23,358 nucleotides of DNA from JAMOQA01 sp964420365 (lineage in GTDB: Bacteria; Acidobacteriota; Polarisedimenticolia; J045): positions 1 to 23,358 of the forward strand of contig CAYQTA010000096.1 in NCBI GenBank assembly GCA_964420365.1, read 5' to 3'. This document shows, in pieces, positions 1-7,360 of this stretch. Every line of letters begins with the position of its first letter. The stretch's first letter is position 1. The notes below the pieces were generated by a model. The model was not told where the DNA came from and searched no databases. It was given only the letters and a program-made list of their open reading frames with translations. A program made the position numbers and the translations under genes.

Positions 1-1
1 G

Positions 2-790
2 TCAGGGCAGGAGGGAGGGGCCGAAGAGGCGGCGGGCGTTCCCGGTGGTCGCGCGGGCGATCTCCTCCCGGGACACCCCCTTGATGGCGGCCAGCTCGTC
101 CAGGACGACCAGCAGGTTCGCCGGCTCGTTGCGGCGTTCCCGGTCCGGGCCGAGGACGGGGCTGTCGGTCTCGAGGAGGAGCCGGTCGAGGGGAACGAGG
201 GCGGCGAGCTTGCGCTTCTGGGGGGAGCGGACGATCGACGGGGGGATCGAGAAGTAGAAGCCCGCCTCGAGGCCCCGCCGGGTGGTCGCCGGGCGGGCGT
301 CGAACGCGTGGAGGAGCACTCTCCGGGCCCCCCGCTCGACCAGGGCCTCGATCGCGTACCGGCCGGCGCTCCGGGAGTGCACGTTGAGCGGCAGGTCCAG
401 CTCGAGGGCGAGGTCCACCTGGGCGAGGAACAGCTCCCGCTGGAGCTCCCGTTCGGCGGGGTCCTGCACCTTCCACCGGTCGAGACCGACCTCCCCGAGG
501 GCCACGAGCGCGTCCCGGTGCTCCCGGGCGAGGGCGGCGATCTCCGCGAGGGCGTCGCGGTCGAGCACGGTCGGGTAGAGGCCGATCGCCGGGGCGATCT
601 CCGGGTGGCGGGGTGCCAGCTCGAGGATCCGGCGGGCGTCCTCGACCGTCTCGCCGACCGTGACCACCCGGGCGACCCCCGCGGCCCGGGCGCGGGCGAG
701 GACGTCCTCCCGGTCCGCGTCGAACGACGGGTCGGCCAGGTGGGCGTGGGCGTCGACCAGCGGCACGGGGGAAGGGGCGGGAGCGTCCAT
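2..790 (-). CDS. TatD-family metal-dependent hydrolase
   Basis: Encodes a 262-residue amidohydrolase-fold protein of the TatD family, whose characterised members are cytoplasmic metal-dependent 3'-5' exonucleases or deoxyribonucleases. The family metal ligands are all visible: the DAHAHL motif (D13, H15, H17), the glutamate in GEVGLD (E100), H138 in LNVHSR, H161 in LLHAFDA and the aspartate in LETDSP (D209). Length is normal for the family (about 255-265). The ATG at 790 is preceded by a GGAGGG ribosome site, and the TGA stop is intact at the window edge, so the gene is complete. It is transcribed divergently from the aminotransferase gene, 151 bases away. The QKRK patch near residue 191 is an ordinary loop. 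Substrate cannot be told from sequence; other TatD-like phosphoesterase activities are possible. Confidence 0.93.
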   Translation of the reverse strand: MDAPAPSPVPLVDAHAHLADPSFDADREDVLARARAAGVARVVTVGETVEDARRILELAPRHPEIAPAIGLYPTVLDRDALAEIAALAREHRDALVALGEVGLDRWKVQDPAERELQRELFLAQVDLALELDLPLNVHSRSAGRYAIEALVERGARRVLLHAFDARPATTRRGLEAGFYFSIPPSIVRSPQKRKLAALVPLDRLLLETDSPVLGPDRERRNEPANLLVVLDELAAIKGVSREEIARATTGNARRLFGPSLLP

Positions 791-884
791 CGGGCCCTCC
801 GGGGTTTCCGCGGGTCGCCGGGGCGAACGCGCGACGCCACCGGCGTAAGCCGGGGCGGCGATTGCCTCGGCGGCCTCCGGGCGC

Positions 885-890
885 GATGAT
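885..890 (+). promoter_or_regulatory. Weak candidate sigma-70 promoter upstream of the aminotransferase gene
   Basis: TTGCCT at 862-867 and GATGAT at 885-890 are separated by 17 bases and each matches four of six consensus positions. The placement, about 50 bases before the ATG at 942, is suitable. It is a weak match in a GC-rich spacer and could be chance. Confidence 0.25.
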
Positions 891-930
891 GCCCCACCCG
901 GGCCCCCGGATCACGGGGCCGCCCCACCCG
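891..930. repeat. 10-base direct repeats flanking a short hairpin
   Basis: GCCCCACCCG occurs exactly at 891-900 and 921-930. Between the copies is an inverted repeat, GGCCCC (901-906) and GGGGCC (915-920), with an 8-base loop. The element ends just before the GAGGAGAGGG ribosome site of the aminotransferase gene, so it would lie in its leader if transcription starts at the candidate promoter upstream. Confidence 0.5.
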
Positions 931-941
931 AGGAGAGGGAA

Positions 942-2177
942 ATGAGCGGAAAGCTGGCGATCCACGGCGGCGAGCCGGTGCGGAAGGAACCCTGGCCGGG
1001 CTGGCCGGTCCACGGCGAGGAAGAGGAACGGGCGCTGCTCGAGGTGCTGCGCTCGGGCACCTGGGGCGTCCACGGTCCGCGCGTGCCGGAGTTCGAGAAG
1101 CGGTACGCGGAGCTGCACGGCGCGAAGCACGGGGTCGCCTGCTGCAACGGGACGATCGCCCTCCAGATCGCCCTCGTCGCCGCCGGGGTGCAGCCGGGGG
1201 ACGAGGTGATCACCAGCCCCTACACGTTCATGGCGACCGCCCTCGCGATCCTCACGGTCGGGGGCATCCCGGTCTTCGCCGACGTCCAGCCCGGGACCCA
1301 CAACCTGGACCCGGACGAGGTCGAGCGCGCGATCACGCCGCGCACCCGGGCGATCCTGCCGGTCCACATCGGCGGCCGGCCCGCGGACATGGACCGGATC
1401 CTCGAGATCGCGCGGAAGCACGACCTGCTCGTCGTCGAGGACGCCGCCCAGGCCTGGCTCGCCTCCTGGAAGGGGACGCCGGTCGGCGCGCTCGGCGACG
1501 CCGGCATCTTCAGCTTCCAGTCGAGCAAGAACATCACCGCGGGAGAGGGCGGGATCGTCCTGGCCAACGACGAAGAGGTCTGGCAACGGGCCTGGTCGTA
1601 CCACAACTGCGGGCGGACCCTCGGGGGCGAGTGGTACGTCCACGACCACCCGGGCCTCAACTACCGGCTGACCGAGTTCCAGGCGGCGATGCTCCTCGCC
1701 CAGCTCGACCGGCTGCCGGAGCAGCAGGAGACCCGCCGCCGGGCGATGGCCGCCCTGGACGAGGGCCTCGCCGGCATCGAGGGGATCCTGACGCCGGAGC
1801 GGGACGACCGGGTCACCGGCCACGGCGCGCACATCTACATGGTGCGCCTCGACCCGGAGGTGATTCCGACCGACAAGATGACCTTCGTCAAGGCGCTCCA
1901 GGAGGAGGGGATCCCCGCCCACCCGGGGTACACGACGCCGCTCTACCAGCAGTCGTTCTGGGACTGGTTCGCCGCGCGCCCGACCGGCGGCGGAAAGACC
2001 TGGGGGGAGGTCTTCCCGAAACCGTACCGCGACTACCGGCTGCCGGTCTGCGAGGAGCTCTGCCGGACGACGATCTGGGTCAAGCAGAACGTCCTCCTCG
2101 CGGGGCCGGAGGCGATGGCCGACGTGGTCGCCGCCTTCGACAAGGTCGCCCGGGCGGCGCGGGACGGGCAGCTCTGA
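942..2177 (+). CDS. DegT/DnrJ/EryC1/StrS-family PLP aminotransferase
   Basis: A 411-residue fold-type I pyridoxal-phosphate enzyme of the sugar aminotransferase family. Members aminate keto-sugars (nucleotide sugars, keto-inositols) or, in the AHBA synthase branch, perform an aromatising dehydration. Visible signatures are the cofactor-binding aspartate in VVEDAAQA (D167), the Schiff-base lysine in SFQSSKNITAGEGG (K196), the substrate-loop segment NYRLTEFQAAM near 240, and the SPYTF segment near 92 that contacts the cofactor phosphate. The N terminus (LAIHGGEPVR) resembles the inosamine-aminotransferase/AHBA-synthase-like subgroup. The ATG follows a GAGGAGAGGG ribosome site. Only 10 bases separate its stop from the next ORF, so the two are probably co-transcribed. 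No other sugar-pathway genes are nearby, so the substrate is unknown. Confidence 0.9.
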   Translation: MSGKLAIHGGEPVRKEPWPGWPVHGEEEERALLEVLRSGTWGVHGPRVPEFEKRYAELHGAKHGVACCNGTIALQIALVAAGVQPGDEVITSPYTFMATALAILTVGGIPVFADVQPGTHNLDPDEVERAITPRTRAILPVHIGGRPADMDRILEIARKHDLLVVEDAAQAWLASWKGTPVGALGDAGIFSFQSSKNITAGEGGIVLANDEEVWQRAWSYHNCGRTLGGEWYVHDHPGLNYRLTEFQAAMLLAQLDRLPEQQETRRRAMAALDEGLAGIEGILTPERDDRVTGHGAHIYMVRLDPEVIPTDKMTFVKALQEEGIPAHPGYTTPLYQQSFWDWFAARPTGGGKTWGEVFPKPYRDYRLPVCEELCRTTIWVKQNVLLAGPEAMADVVAAFDKVARAARDGQL

Positions 2178-2187
2178 CGCCGGGCCG

Positions 2188-3600
2188 ATGAGCGAACGGC
2201 TCCCCGGGATCGAACCGGCGCGCCCGCCGGAACCGCGGAAGAGCGCGCTCGTGATGGTCGTGCGCCGGGGCGCGGCCGGGCGCTGGGAGGTGCTCCTCGG
2301 CCTGCGCAGCCGCCGCTCGGGGTTCTTCCCCTCGAACTGGGCCTTTCCCGGCGGCCGCCTCGAGGAGGAGGACGGGGAGGGGGAGGCCGGCTACGCCCGC
2401 TGCGCGAGCCGGGAGCTGGCCGAGGAGACCGGGCTCCAGATCCCGCCGGAACGGCTCGCGCCGGTCGGATTCAAGCTGACGCCTCCCTTTCACCCTCGGC
2501 GGTACGACACGCTCTTCTTCCTCGCCGAGCTCCCGGAGGGGCAGGAGCTGCCGGAGACCCCGCCGATCCCGGAGGAGACCGAGGCGCTGCGGTTCTTCGA
2601 CCCGCGGGAGATCCTCGCCGAGTGGCGGGCCGGGCGCGTCCAGCTCCCCCCGCCGCTGCCGCCGCTCCTGCGGGCGATGGACCACCCGCGGGCGACGGGT
2701 CTCGACGGCCTGCTCGCGGTGCTACGGGAGGCGAACGAGCTGGCGGAGCGGGTCCACCGGATCGAGTTCGTCCCCGGCGCCTGGCTGCTGCCGGTGCGCT
2801 CGGAGACCCTGCCTCCCGCCACCCACACGAACTGCTGGCTCGCCGGCGGGAAGCGGTTCGTCGTCGTCGATCCCGGCAGCCCGGACGAGGGCGAGAACGC
2901 GCGCCTGCTCGAGGTGATCGAGCGCCGCCGGAAGGAGGAAGGGGACGAGCCGGTTGCCGTCGTCCTCACCCACCACCACCGGGACCACGTCGACGGCGCC
3001 CTCGCGATCGCCGGGGCGCTGGACCTGCCGGTCCGCGCCCACCCGGCGACGGTCGAGCTGCTCGCGTTCCGGGACGATCCCCGGGTGCGGGGCGACCTGC
3101 GGGACGGCGGCAGGCTCGACCTGGGCGGCGTCACCCTCGAGGTGATCGAGACCCCGGGCCACGCGCCGGGCCACGTCGTCCTGCGCTGCCCGGAGCGGAG
3201 GTACACCCTCGCGGGAGACCTGGTCTCCGGGTTCGGCTCGGTCTACGTGAGCCCGCGGCGGGGCGACATGGGGGCGTACATGGACTCGCTGCGGCTCCTC
3301 GCCTCCCGGGACCCGGGCCTCCTCCACCCGGGGCACGGCCCGCCGCTCCCTCCCCGGGCCCTGGCCGCCGCCCTCGCGCACCGGGAGGAGCGGGAGGCCA
3401 GGGTCCTCGCCGCCCTCGCCGCCGGTCCCCGCACCCTGGGGGAGATCGCGACGGTCGCCTGGGACGACCGGCCCGATGCCCCGGAACGGCTGCGGCGGGA
3501 CCAGGCCCTCGCCCACCTGCTCCACCTGGAGCGCACCGGCCGCGTCGCGCGCGCCGGCGATGCGGGCGATCCCGAGGGTCCCTGGCGGCTGGCCGGGTAG
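2188..3600 (+). CDS. Nudix hydrolase fused to metallo-beta-lactamase-fold hydrolase and winged helix
   Basis: A 470-residue fusion. Residues about 15-165 form a Nudix domain with an NUDT7/8/19-like box: FPGG at 53-56, an acidic insertion, then RELAEETG at 75-82. The usual upstream glutamate at seven residues before RE is an alanine, consistent with the inserted box variant. Residues about 190-395 form a metallo-beta-lactamase fold: the metal site HxHxDH is H262, H264, D266, H267, followed by H325 (TPGHAPGH), D344 (LAGDL) and H383 (HPGHG). Residues about 398-470 resemble the LACTB2-type winged helix (BLACT_WH). LACTB2-like enzymes are RNA endonucleases, and NUDT7/8/19 proteins cleave CoA and acyl-CoA diphosphates or related nucleotides; which activity applies here is inference. 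It lies 10 bases after the aminotransferase stop and ends at a strong hairpin. Confidence 0.88.
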   Translation: MSERLPGIEPARPPEPRKSALVMVVRRGAAGRWEVLLGLRSRRSGFFPSNWAFPGGRLEEEDGEGEAGYARCASRELAEETGLQIPPERLAPVGFKLTPPFHPRRYDTLFFLAELPEGQELPETPPIPEETEALRFFDPREILAEWRAGRVQLPPPLPPLLRAMDHPRATGLDGLLAVLREANELAERVHRIEFVPGAWLLPVRSETLPPATHTNCWLAGGKRFVVVDPGSPDEGENARLLEVIERRRKEEGDEPVAVVLTHHHRDHVDGALAIAGALDLPVRAHPATVELLAFRDDPRVRGDLRDGGRLDLGGVTLEVIETPGHAPGHVVLRCPERRYTLAGDLVSGFGSVYVSPRRGDMGAYMDSLRLLASRDPGLLHPGHGPPLPPRALAAALAHREEREARVLAALAAGPRTLGEIATVAWDDRPDAPERLRRDQALAHLLHLERTGRVARAGDAGDPEGPWRLAG

Positions 3601-3607
3601 ACGCGAG

Positions 3608-3634
3608 CGGCCCGGGGCGCGGGGCCCCGGGCCG
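3608..3634. terminator. Perfect 10-bp hairpin between convergent genes
   Basis: CGGCCCGGGG at 3608-3617 pairs exactly with CCCCGGGCCG at 3625-3634 around a 7-base loop. It sits 8 bases after the stop of the Nudix fusion and 24 bases after the stop of the convergent DUF302 gene, so it can serve both directions. Neither side has a clear T-run, so whether it works without Rho is uncertain. Confidence 0.65.
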
Positions 3635-3658
3635 AGGGCGAGACGTTGCGCGGTCCGG

Positions 3659-4186
3659 TCAGGCGGCGGCTTCCTCGCGCCCTTCCTTCCCGTCTTCCTC
3701 CCTCGGTGCGAGTACCTGGCGAAGGAAGACCTCGTCCATGCGGGCGACCTCGGTCATCGCCTCGCGGATGACGCCCCCGAACATCTTCGCCATCAGGGCG
3801 ATGTTCATCTTCGAGAGCCAGACCGAGCCGTCGTCCATCTCGTAGACCGCCCAGGAGCACGGCATGATCCCGGCCATGCCGGGGGTGTCGGAGATCACCT
3901 TCGAGGCGAGGCCCGCGTTGCAGACGAAGAAGACCTTCAGCTTCCGGATGCCCCGCGGAACGAGGTTCTTCTTGAGGAAGGTCTCGTAGAAGTTCCAGGT
4001 CTCGATCGGGAAGCCCCACCCCTGGTGCGCCGGGACGACCTTCTCGATCGCCTCGCAGGTCTCCTCGAAGGTCCGGTGACTCCGGTGGGGGACGACCATC
4101 AGCTTGCGCATCGCGAGGACCGTTCCGAGCACGGCCACGAACAGTCCCGCGACGAACCCGATCAGCAGCAGCACGAACGTGTTCAT
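3659..4186 (-). CDS. Membrane-anchored DUF302-domain protein
   Basis: A 175-residue protein with one hydrophobic helix at residues about 4-26 (LLLIGFVAGLFVAVLGTVLA), then a domain at about 35-160 that I read as DUF302. The features used are HRSHRTFEETCEAIEKVV, the central VFFVCNAGLASKVI strand-helix, the MPCSWAVYEMDDGSVWLSKMN strand pair and the helical VIREAMTEV end. DUF302 proteins are small alpha/beta proteins with no settled activity and are often found near sulfur or redox genes. The tail is charged (EEDGKEGREE). The ATG at 4186 has a GGGGAGGGAG ribosome site. It lies 94 bases downstream of the flavoprotein gene on the same strand and may be read with it, which would fit a redox or sulfur role, but this is inference. 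Confidence 0.75.
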   Translation of the reverse strand: MNTFVLLLIGFVAGLFVAVLGTVLAMRKLMVVPHRSHRTFEETCEAIEKVVPAHQGWGFPIETWNFYETFLKKNLVPRGIRKLKVFFVCNAGLASKVISDTPGMAGIMPCSWAVYEMDDGSVWLSKMNIALMAKMFGGVIREAMTEVARMDEVFLRQVLAPREEDGKEGREEAAA

Positions 4187-4230
4187 CGGCTCCCTCCCCG
4201 GGGGGCTCCCTCTCCCCCGGCCTGGCCGGC

Positions 4231-4255
4231 TCCCCGGGCTCCCTCCTCCCGGGGA
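4231..4255 (-). terminator. Candidate intercistronic hairpin between flavoprotein and DUF302 genes
   Basis: TCCCCGGG (4231-4238) and CCCGGGGA (4248-4255) form an 8-bp stem with a 9-base loop in the 94-base gap. On the minus strand it follows the flavoprotein stop and precedes the DUF302 ribosome site. There is no T-run, so it may be an attenuator, an RNA-stability element, or nothing more than GC-rich sequence. The same gap carries repeated GGCTCCC motifs. Confidence 0.35.
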
Positions 4256-4280
4256 CCGGCGCGTCGCTACGGTGTCCTGT

Positions 4281-5660
4281 TCACTCTCCCCGGGCCGCCC
4301 GCAGCCGCGCGAGCTGGCCCTGGCCGGCGAGGCTCCTCAGGAGCGGTTCCGCCGCCCAGGCGACGTACGGCTTCGACGTCTTCGGGGTCAGCTCGGGATG
4401 CGAAGAGTACGTCATCACCAGGACGTCCTCCAGCGTCGCCTCCCGCTCGATCAGCTGGGCGATCACCTCGACGAAGCCCGCCGGGTTGAACTCGCCGAGC
4501 AGCTCGCCGCCGAGCAGGCGAAGGGTCTCCGCGTGGAAGACGAGCTTGCACTCCACCGGCCGGGGATCCGGCATGTTCTCGTACGTGCTGGTCGACGTGT
4601 TGCGGGTGACCAGGACCGGGATCCCTTCCCGGTCCGCGTCGGCTTCCGAGAGCCCCGCGCCGCCGTAGGCGAGCCCCTCGAGCATCGTCACGGCGGCGTT
4701 GACCACGCCGGGGTACGGCGCGGCGATGCCGGCCATGTTGAGGCCGAGGCGCCGGGCCATCTGGCCGGCGTTGGAACCGAGCTTGCCGGGTACCGGTTTC
4801 CCGGTGATCCGCGACCGGGTCTCGATACAGTCGCCGATCGCCCAGATGTCGGGGACCCCCGTGCGGAAGTACTCGTCGACGACGATCCCCCCGGGGGTCG
4901 TCGTCAGCCCGAAGGCCGGGGCGTAGTCGACGAGGGGCCGCACGCCGACCGCCGGCAGGACCACGTCGGCGGGCACCCGGTCGCCGCCGTCGATCTCCAC
5001 CTCGCAGTTCCCGGCCCGATCGTGGATGCAGGTCGCCCGGCGCCCCGGTCGCAGGTCGATGCCGAGGCCCCGGAGGTGCGTCTCGATCGCCTCGGCCATC
5101 TTCTCGTCGATCCGGCCTCCCATCACGTGGTTCGCCAGCTCGATCACGGTGACCTGCTTGCCCAGGTTGCGCAGGGCGATGGCGAACTCGAGGCCGATGT
5201 AACCCGCGCCGAGGACGACGGCCCGCTCGACGTCCCGGATGCGGGCCATCGTGCGACGCAGGTCGTCGGTCCGGCGCACCTTGAGAACCCGGTCGGATTC
5301 GATCCCGGGTACCGGCGGCAGCACCTGGTCGGTCCCGGTGGCGAAGACCAGCCTCTCGTACCCGATCTTCCGGCCGGAGGCGGTCTCCACGAGCTTCTTC
5401 TCCGGGTCGCCCCCCACGACCGGGTCGACGAGGATCGGGGTCCCGAACCGGGTGACCAGCTCCTCGGCGATCAGGCCCCGCTCCCACTCGATCTTCCCCT
5501 CGACGATGTAGGGGGTGCCGCAGTGGTTGACGATCCGGTCCTCGTCGCGCACGACGAGCGTCCGGATGCCCGGCTGGAGCATGTGCAGGTACTTGTTGAG
5601 GATCCGCGTGGCGGGGCCCCCGCCGACAACGATCACGTCGTAGCGATCGGCGATCTCCAT
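4281..5660 (-). CDS. FAD/NAD(P)-dependent disulfide oxidoreductase, CoA-disulfide/persulfide reductase-like
   Basis: A 459-residue two-dinucleotide-domain flavoprotein. The FAD-binding N terminus is YDVIVVGGGPAT (8-18). HCGTPY follows with C47 in the place of the single redox-active cysteine of CoA-disulfide reductase, NADH oxidase and NADH-dependent persulfide reductase. Further motifs are ATGT (107-110), the NAD(P) motif VVLGAGYIGLE (148-158) and the second FAD motif IWAIGDC with D276. A dimerisation domain fills about 330-459. There is no CxxxxC pair, which argues against lipoamide or mercuric reductases. The upstream in-frame ATG at 5690 lacks a ribosome site, whereas the ATG at 5660 has GGGAGGAA six bases before it, so I chose 5660. 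Substrate (CoA disulfide, persulfide, oxygen) is not decidable from sequence. The DUF302 gene follows on the same strand. Confidence 0.88.
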   Translation of the reverse strand: MEIADRYDVIVVGGGPATRILNKYLHMLQPGIRTLVVRDEDRIVNHCGTPYIVEGKIEWERGLIAEELVTRFGTPILVDPVVGGDPEKKLVETASGRKIGYERLVFATGTDQVLPPVPGIESDRVLKVRRTDDLRRTMARIRDVERAVVLGAGYIGLEFAIALRNLGKQVTVIELANHVMGGRIDEKMAEAIETHLRGLGIDLRPGRRATCIHDRAGNCEVEIDGGDRVPADVVLPAVGVRPLVDYAPAFGLTTTPGGIVVDEYFRTGVPDIWAIGDCIETRSRITGKPVPGKLGSNAGQMARRLGLNMAGIAAPYPGVVNAAVTMLEGLAYGGAGLSEADADREGIPVLVTRNTSTSTYENMPDPRPVECKLVFHAETLRLLGGELLGEFNPAGFVEVIAQLIEREATLEDVLVMTYSSHPELTPKTSKPYVAWAAEPLLRSLAGQGQLARLRAARGE

Positions 5661-5666
5661 GGATCG

Positions 5667-5674
5667 TTCCTCCC
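5667..5674 (-). promoter_or_regulatory. Ribosome binding site that sets the flavoprotein start
   Basis: On the minus strand GGGAGGAA lies 6 bases upstream of the ATG at 5660. It supports this start over the in-frame ATG at 5690, which has no comparable sequence before it. Confidence 0.7.
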
Positions 5675-5794
5675 AGGCCTGCCGGCGCACGGGTCTCGCG
5701 GCCGGCGTGGAGGATGGGATGCCAGGGGAGCTTGAAGGGTAACGGACCCCGCCCCGCCATGGTCCAGCGGAGCTCTCGGCAGGAGGGCAGCGCG

Positions 5795-5821
5795 GGCCGC
5801 GCGTCGGCCGCGCGTCGGCCG
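5795..5821. repeat. 11-base tandem repeat, two copies plus a partial third
   Basis: GGCCGCGCGTC occurs at 5795-5805 and again at 5806-5816, followed by the partial unit GGCCG to 5821. It lies in the 282-base non-coding gap between two minus-strand genes, upstream of the flavoprotein gene. Function unknown; it could be slippage in GC-rich DNA. Confidence 0.6.
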
Positions 5822-5857
5822 TCCAGGCTCCCGCGAGAAAGTTTCGAGGTGGCTCGG

Positions 5858-5897
5858 GGTGCCGACCGTGGCACCTGTCGCCGATGCGGTTGGCGAC
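5858..5897 (-). other. Two adjacent short inverted repeats in the gap upstream of the flavoprotein gene
   Basis: GGTGCC (5858-5863) pairs with GGCACC (5870-5875) around a 6-base loop. One base later, GTCGCC (5877-5882) pairs with GGCGAC (5892-5897) around a 9-base loop. They follow the stop of the unassigned gene (5943) by about 45 bases in the direction of transcription and lie about 200 bases before the flavoprotein ATG. They could terminate the upstream transcript or be regulator sites. No convincing sigma-70 promoter for the flavoprotein gene was found in this 282-base gap. Confidence 0.4.
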
Positions 5898-5942
5898 GGC
5901 TCCCGGAAGCCTCGCTGCCCCATGGGCTCCCGGGTGGCCGGG

Positions 5943-7253
5943 CTAGCCGCCGATCGTCGCCCGCAGTCCCCCGGTCGTCCCTGCCGCTCCCGCCCCGGGT
6001 CGCGCACCGGTCGCGGCCCCCTCGAGGAGGAGGCGCGTGCCCCGGGCCTCCAGGATCGCCCGGGCTCCCGTGACGAACGCGGACCAGGCAGGGAGCGCCG
6101 CGAGCGGCGCCGTTCCCGCGACCCGGATCTCCCCGGCGCCGAGCCAGGCCGCCCACTGGACGGCCAGGGCCGCGTCCCCGGGGCCGGGGAAGAAGCCGGT
6201 CCCCATCTCGTCCGACCAGCCCAGGGCCGGTCCGCCGGCCCGGGAGAGATCGAGCACGGAGACGAGGGCCCGGGCCGCCGGGGCGAGGCGCCTCCCGTCG
6301 AGGTGGGAAGCGTGGACCAGGACCGTGCGCACCCCGGCGAGCGCCCCCCGCGTCTCGACCGACCCCGGCTCGACGGTGGCGCACGTGTACTGGGCGATCC
6401 CCATCCGGGCGATCAGCCAGCCGAGGGCCGCGGGGGTCGCCACGACCACGTGCGCGGCCAGCTCGGCCGGCGAGAGCGTGTCCAGCCCGTCCGGGGAGGC
6501 CAGGACCAGCGCCTCGCGGCCGGCGTGCCGGTCCCGGTACCGCTCCGGGTCGTGGACCTCGGGCTCCCAGGCGGCCGGGGAGGGTGTACGGGCCTCGACG
6601 ACGGGTTCCGGGCTGGTGACCTGCACGGTGATCTCCTCCTCCGGGGCCGGTGCCGGTTCCCGGGAGGCGACGGTCGGCTCGACCGGGCTCGTGATGGTCT
6701 CGTCTTCGCGCTCCGCCACCGGGAAGGGCCGTGCCCCGGCGGCGAGGGGGGCCAGCTCCCGGAGCTTCCGGGCGATCGGTCCCGCGGCCGCGGCGGCCGG
6801 GTGGCCCGGCTCGCGGAACCACTCCGGGAGCAGGTGGACGGTGAACAGTCCCTCCCGGACCAGTTGCCGGCGTCGCTCGGGCCGGGCCGTCACCGCCTCC
6901 GTCCAGGCCAGGTGGGCCGGGTCCTGCGGAAGGGGGAGTTCTCTTTCCTCGTCCGTGCCGGCAAGGTCCAGCAGCAGGGTGGGCACCGGCGCCGTGTCCA
7001 CCGCCCCGAGGGGAGCGAGGAGGGCCTCGGCTCCCAGGTGCTCGAGGAGCGGGCCGAGAAAGGGGCCGGGGAGCAGCGTGTCCTCCCGTACCGGGTAGAC
7101 GAGCACGTCCAGCCCCTCCGGCAGGGCGGCGGCGGTTGCCTGGCCGAGGGCGACGACCCCGGGATCGATCCCGGGTTCCCGCCCGAGGGCGACCAGGAGT
7201 TCCCCGAGGCCATGGGCGGCCCGCGGGCCGGGTACGAGAACGGCGACGTTCAC
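5943..7253 (-). CDS. Unassigned two-domain protein; C-terminal half faintly like MAF/DUF115 (MptE-like)
   Basis: A 436-residue protein I do not firmly recognise. Residues about 1-180 start with a Rossmann-like strand (VAVLVPGP) and alternate strands and helices. Residues about 185-245 are a Pro/Glu-rich linker. Residues about 250-436 contain EALVLASPDGLDTLSP, then VVVATPAALGWLIARMGI, and later GPGDAALAVQWAAWLGAGEI followed by RVAGTAP. That order resembles the MAF/DUF115 (MptE-like) fold, but the usual GPSLD and downstream aspartates are missing, so a catalytic role is doubtful. I chose the GTG at 7253 because GGAGGG lies 7 bases before it. In-frame starts at 7268 (ATG) and 7307 (GTG) have no ribosome site. 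The gene is divergent from the ABC-TolC operon across a 219-base gap. A glycosyltransferase-like role is an alternative. Confidence 0.6.
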   Translation of the reverse strand: MNVAVLVPGPRAAHGLGELLVALGREPGIDPGVVALGQATAAALPEGLDVLVYPVREDTLLPGPFLGPLLEHLGAEALLAPLGAVDTAPVPTLLLDLAGTDEERELPLPQDPAHLAWTEAVTARPERRRQLVREGLFTVHLLPEWFREPGHPAAAAAGPIARKLRELAPLAAGARPFPVAEREDETITSPVEPTVASREPAPAPEEEITVQVTSPEPVVEARTPSPAAWEPEVHDPERYRDRHAGREALVLASPDGLDTLSPAELAAHVVVATPAALGWLIARMGIAQYTCATVEPGSVETRGALAGVRTVLVHASHLDGRRLAPAARALVSVLDLSRAGGPALGWSDEMGTGFFPGPGDAALAVQWAAWLGAGEIRVAGTAPLAALPAWSAFVTGARAILEARGTRLLLEGAATGARPGAGAAGTTGGLRATIGG

Positions 7254-7260
7254 TCCGGAG

Positions 7261-7266
7261 CCCTCC
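7261..7266 (-). promoter_or_regulatory. Ribosome binding site that sets the GTG start at 7253
   Basis: GGAGGG on the minus strand lies 7 bases upstream of GTG at 7253. It overlaps the in-frame ATG at 7268, so it cannot serve that codon. Confidence 0.55.
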
Positions 7267-7346
7267 ATCGAGATCGCGGGTGCCCTTCGATGCAAGATCG
7301 GGGCCACGATCGGAGGGGTGGAATACCCCCGTTCCCGGGGATCGAC

Positions 7347-7360
7347 GACGGGATCCCGTC
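7347..7360. promoter_or_regulatory. 14-bp perfect palindrome in a divergent promoter region
   Basis: GACGGGATCCCGTC reads identically on both strands. It lies in the 219-base gap between the unassigned minus-strand gene and the ABC-TolC operon, about 110 bases upstream of the candidate -10 element of the latter. It is a candidate operator for a dimeric regulator. Chance palindromes are not rare in GC-rich DNA, so the call is tentative. Confidence 0.4.

Noticed and set aside
5869..5884. A TGGCAC-containing sequence resembling a sigma-54 promoter
   Set aside because: The second half lacks the TTGC element at the right spacing, and the + strand downstream is not a gene start.
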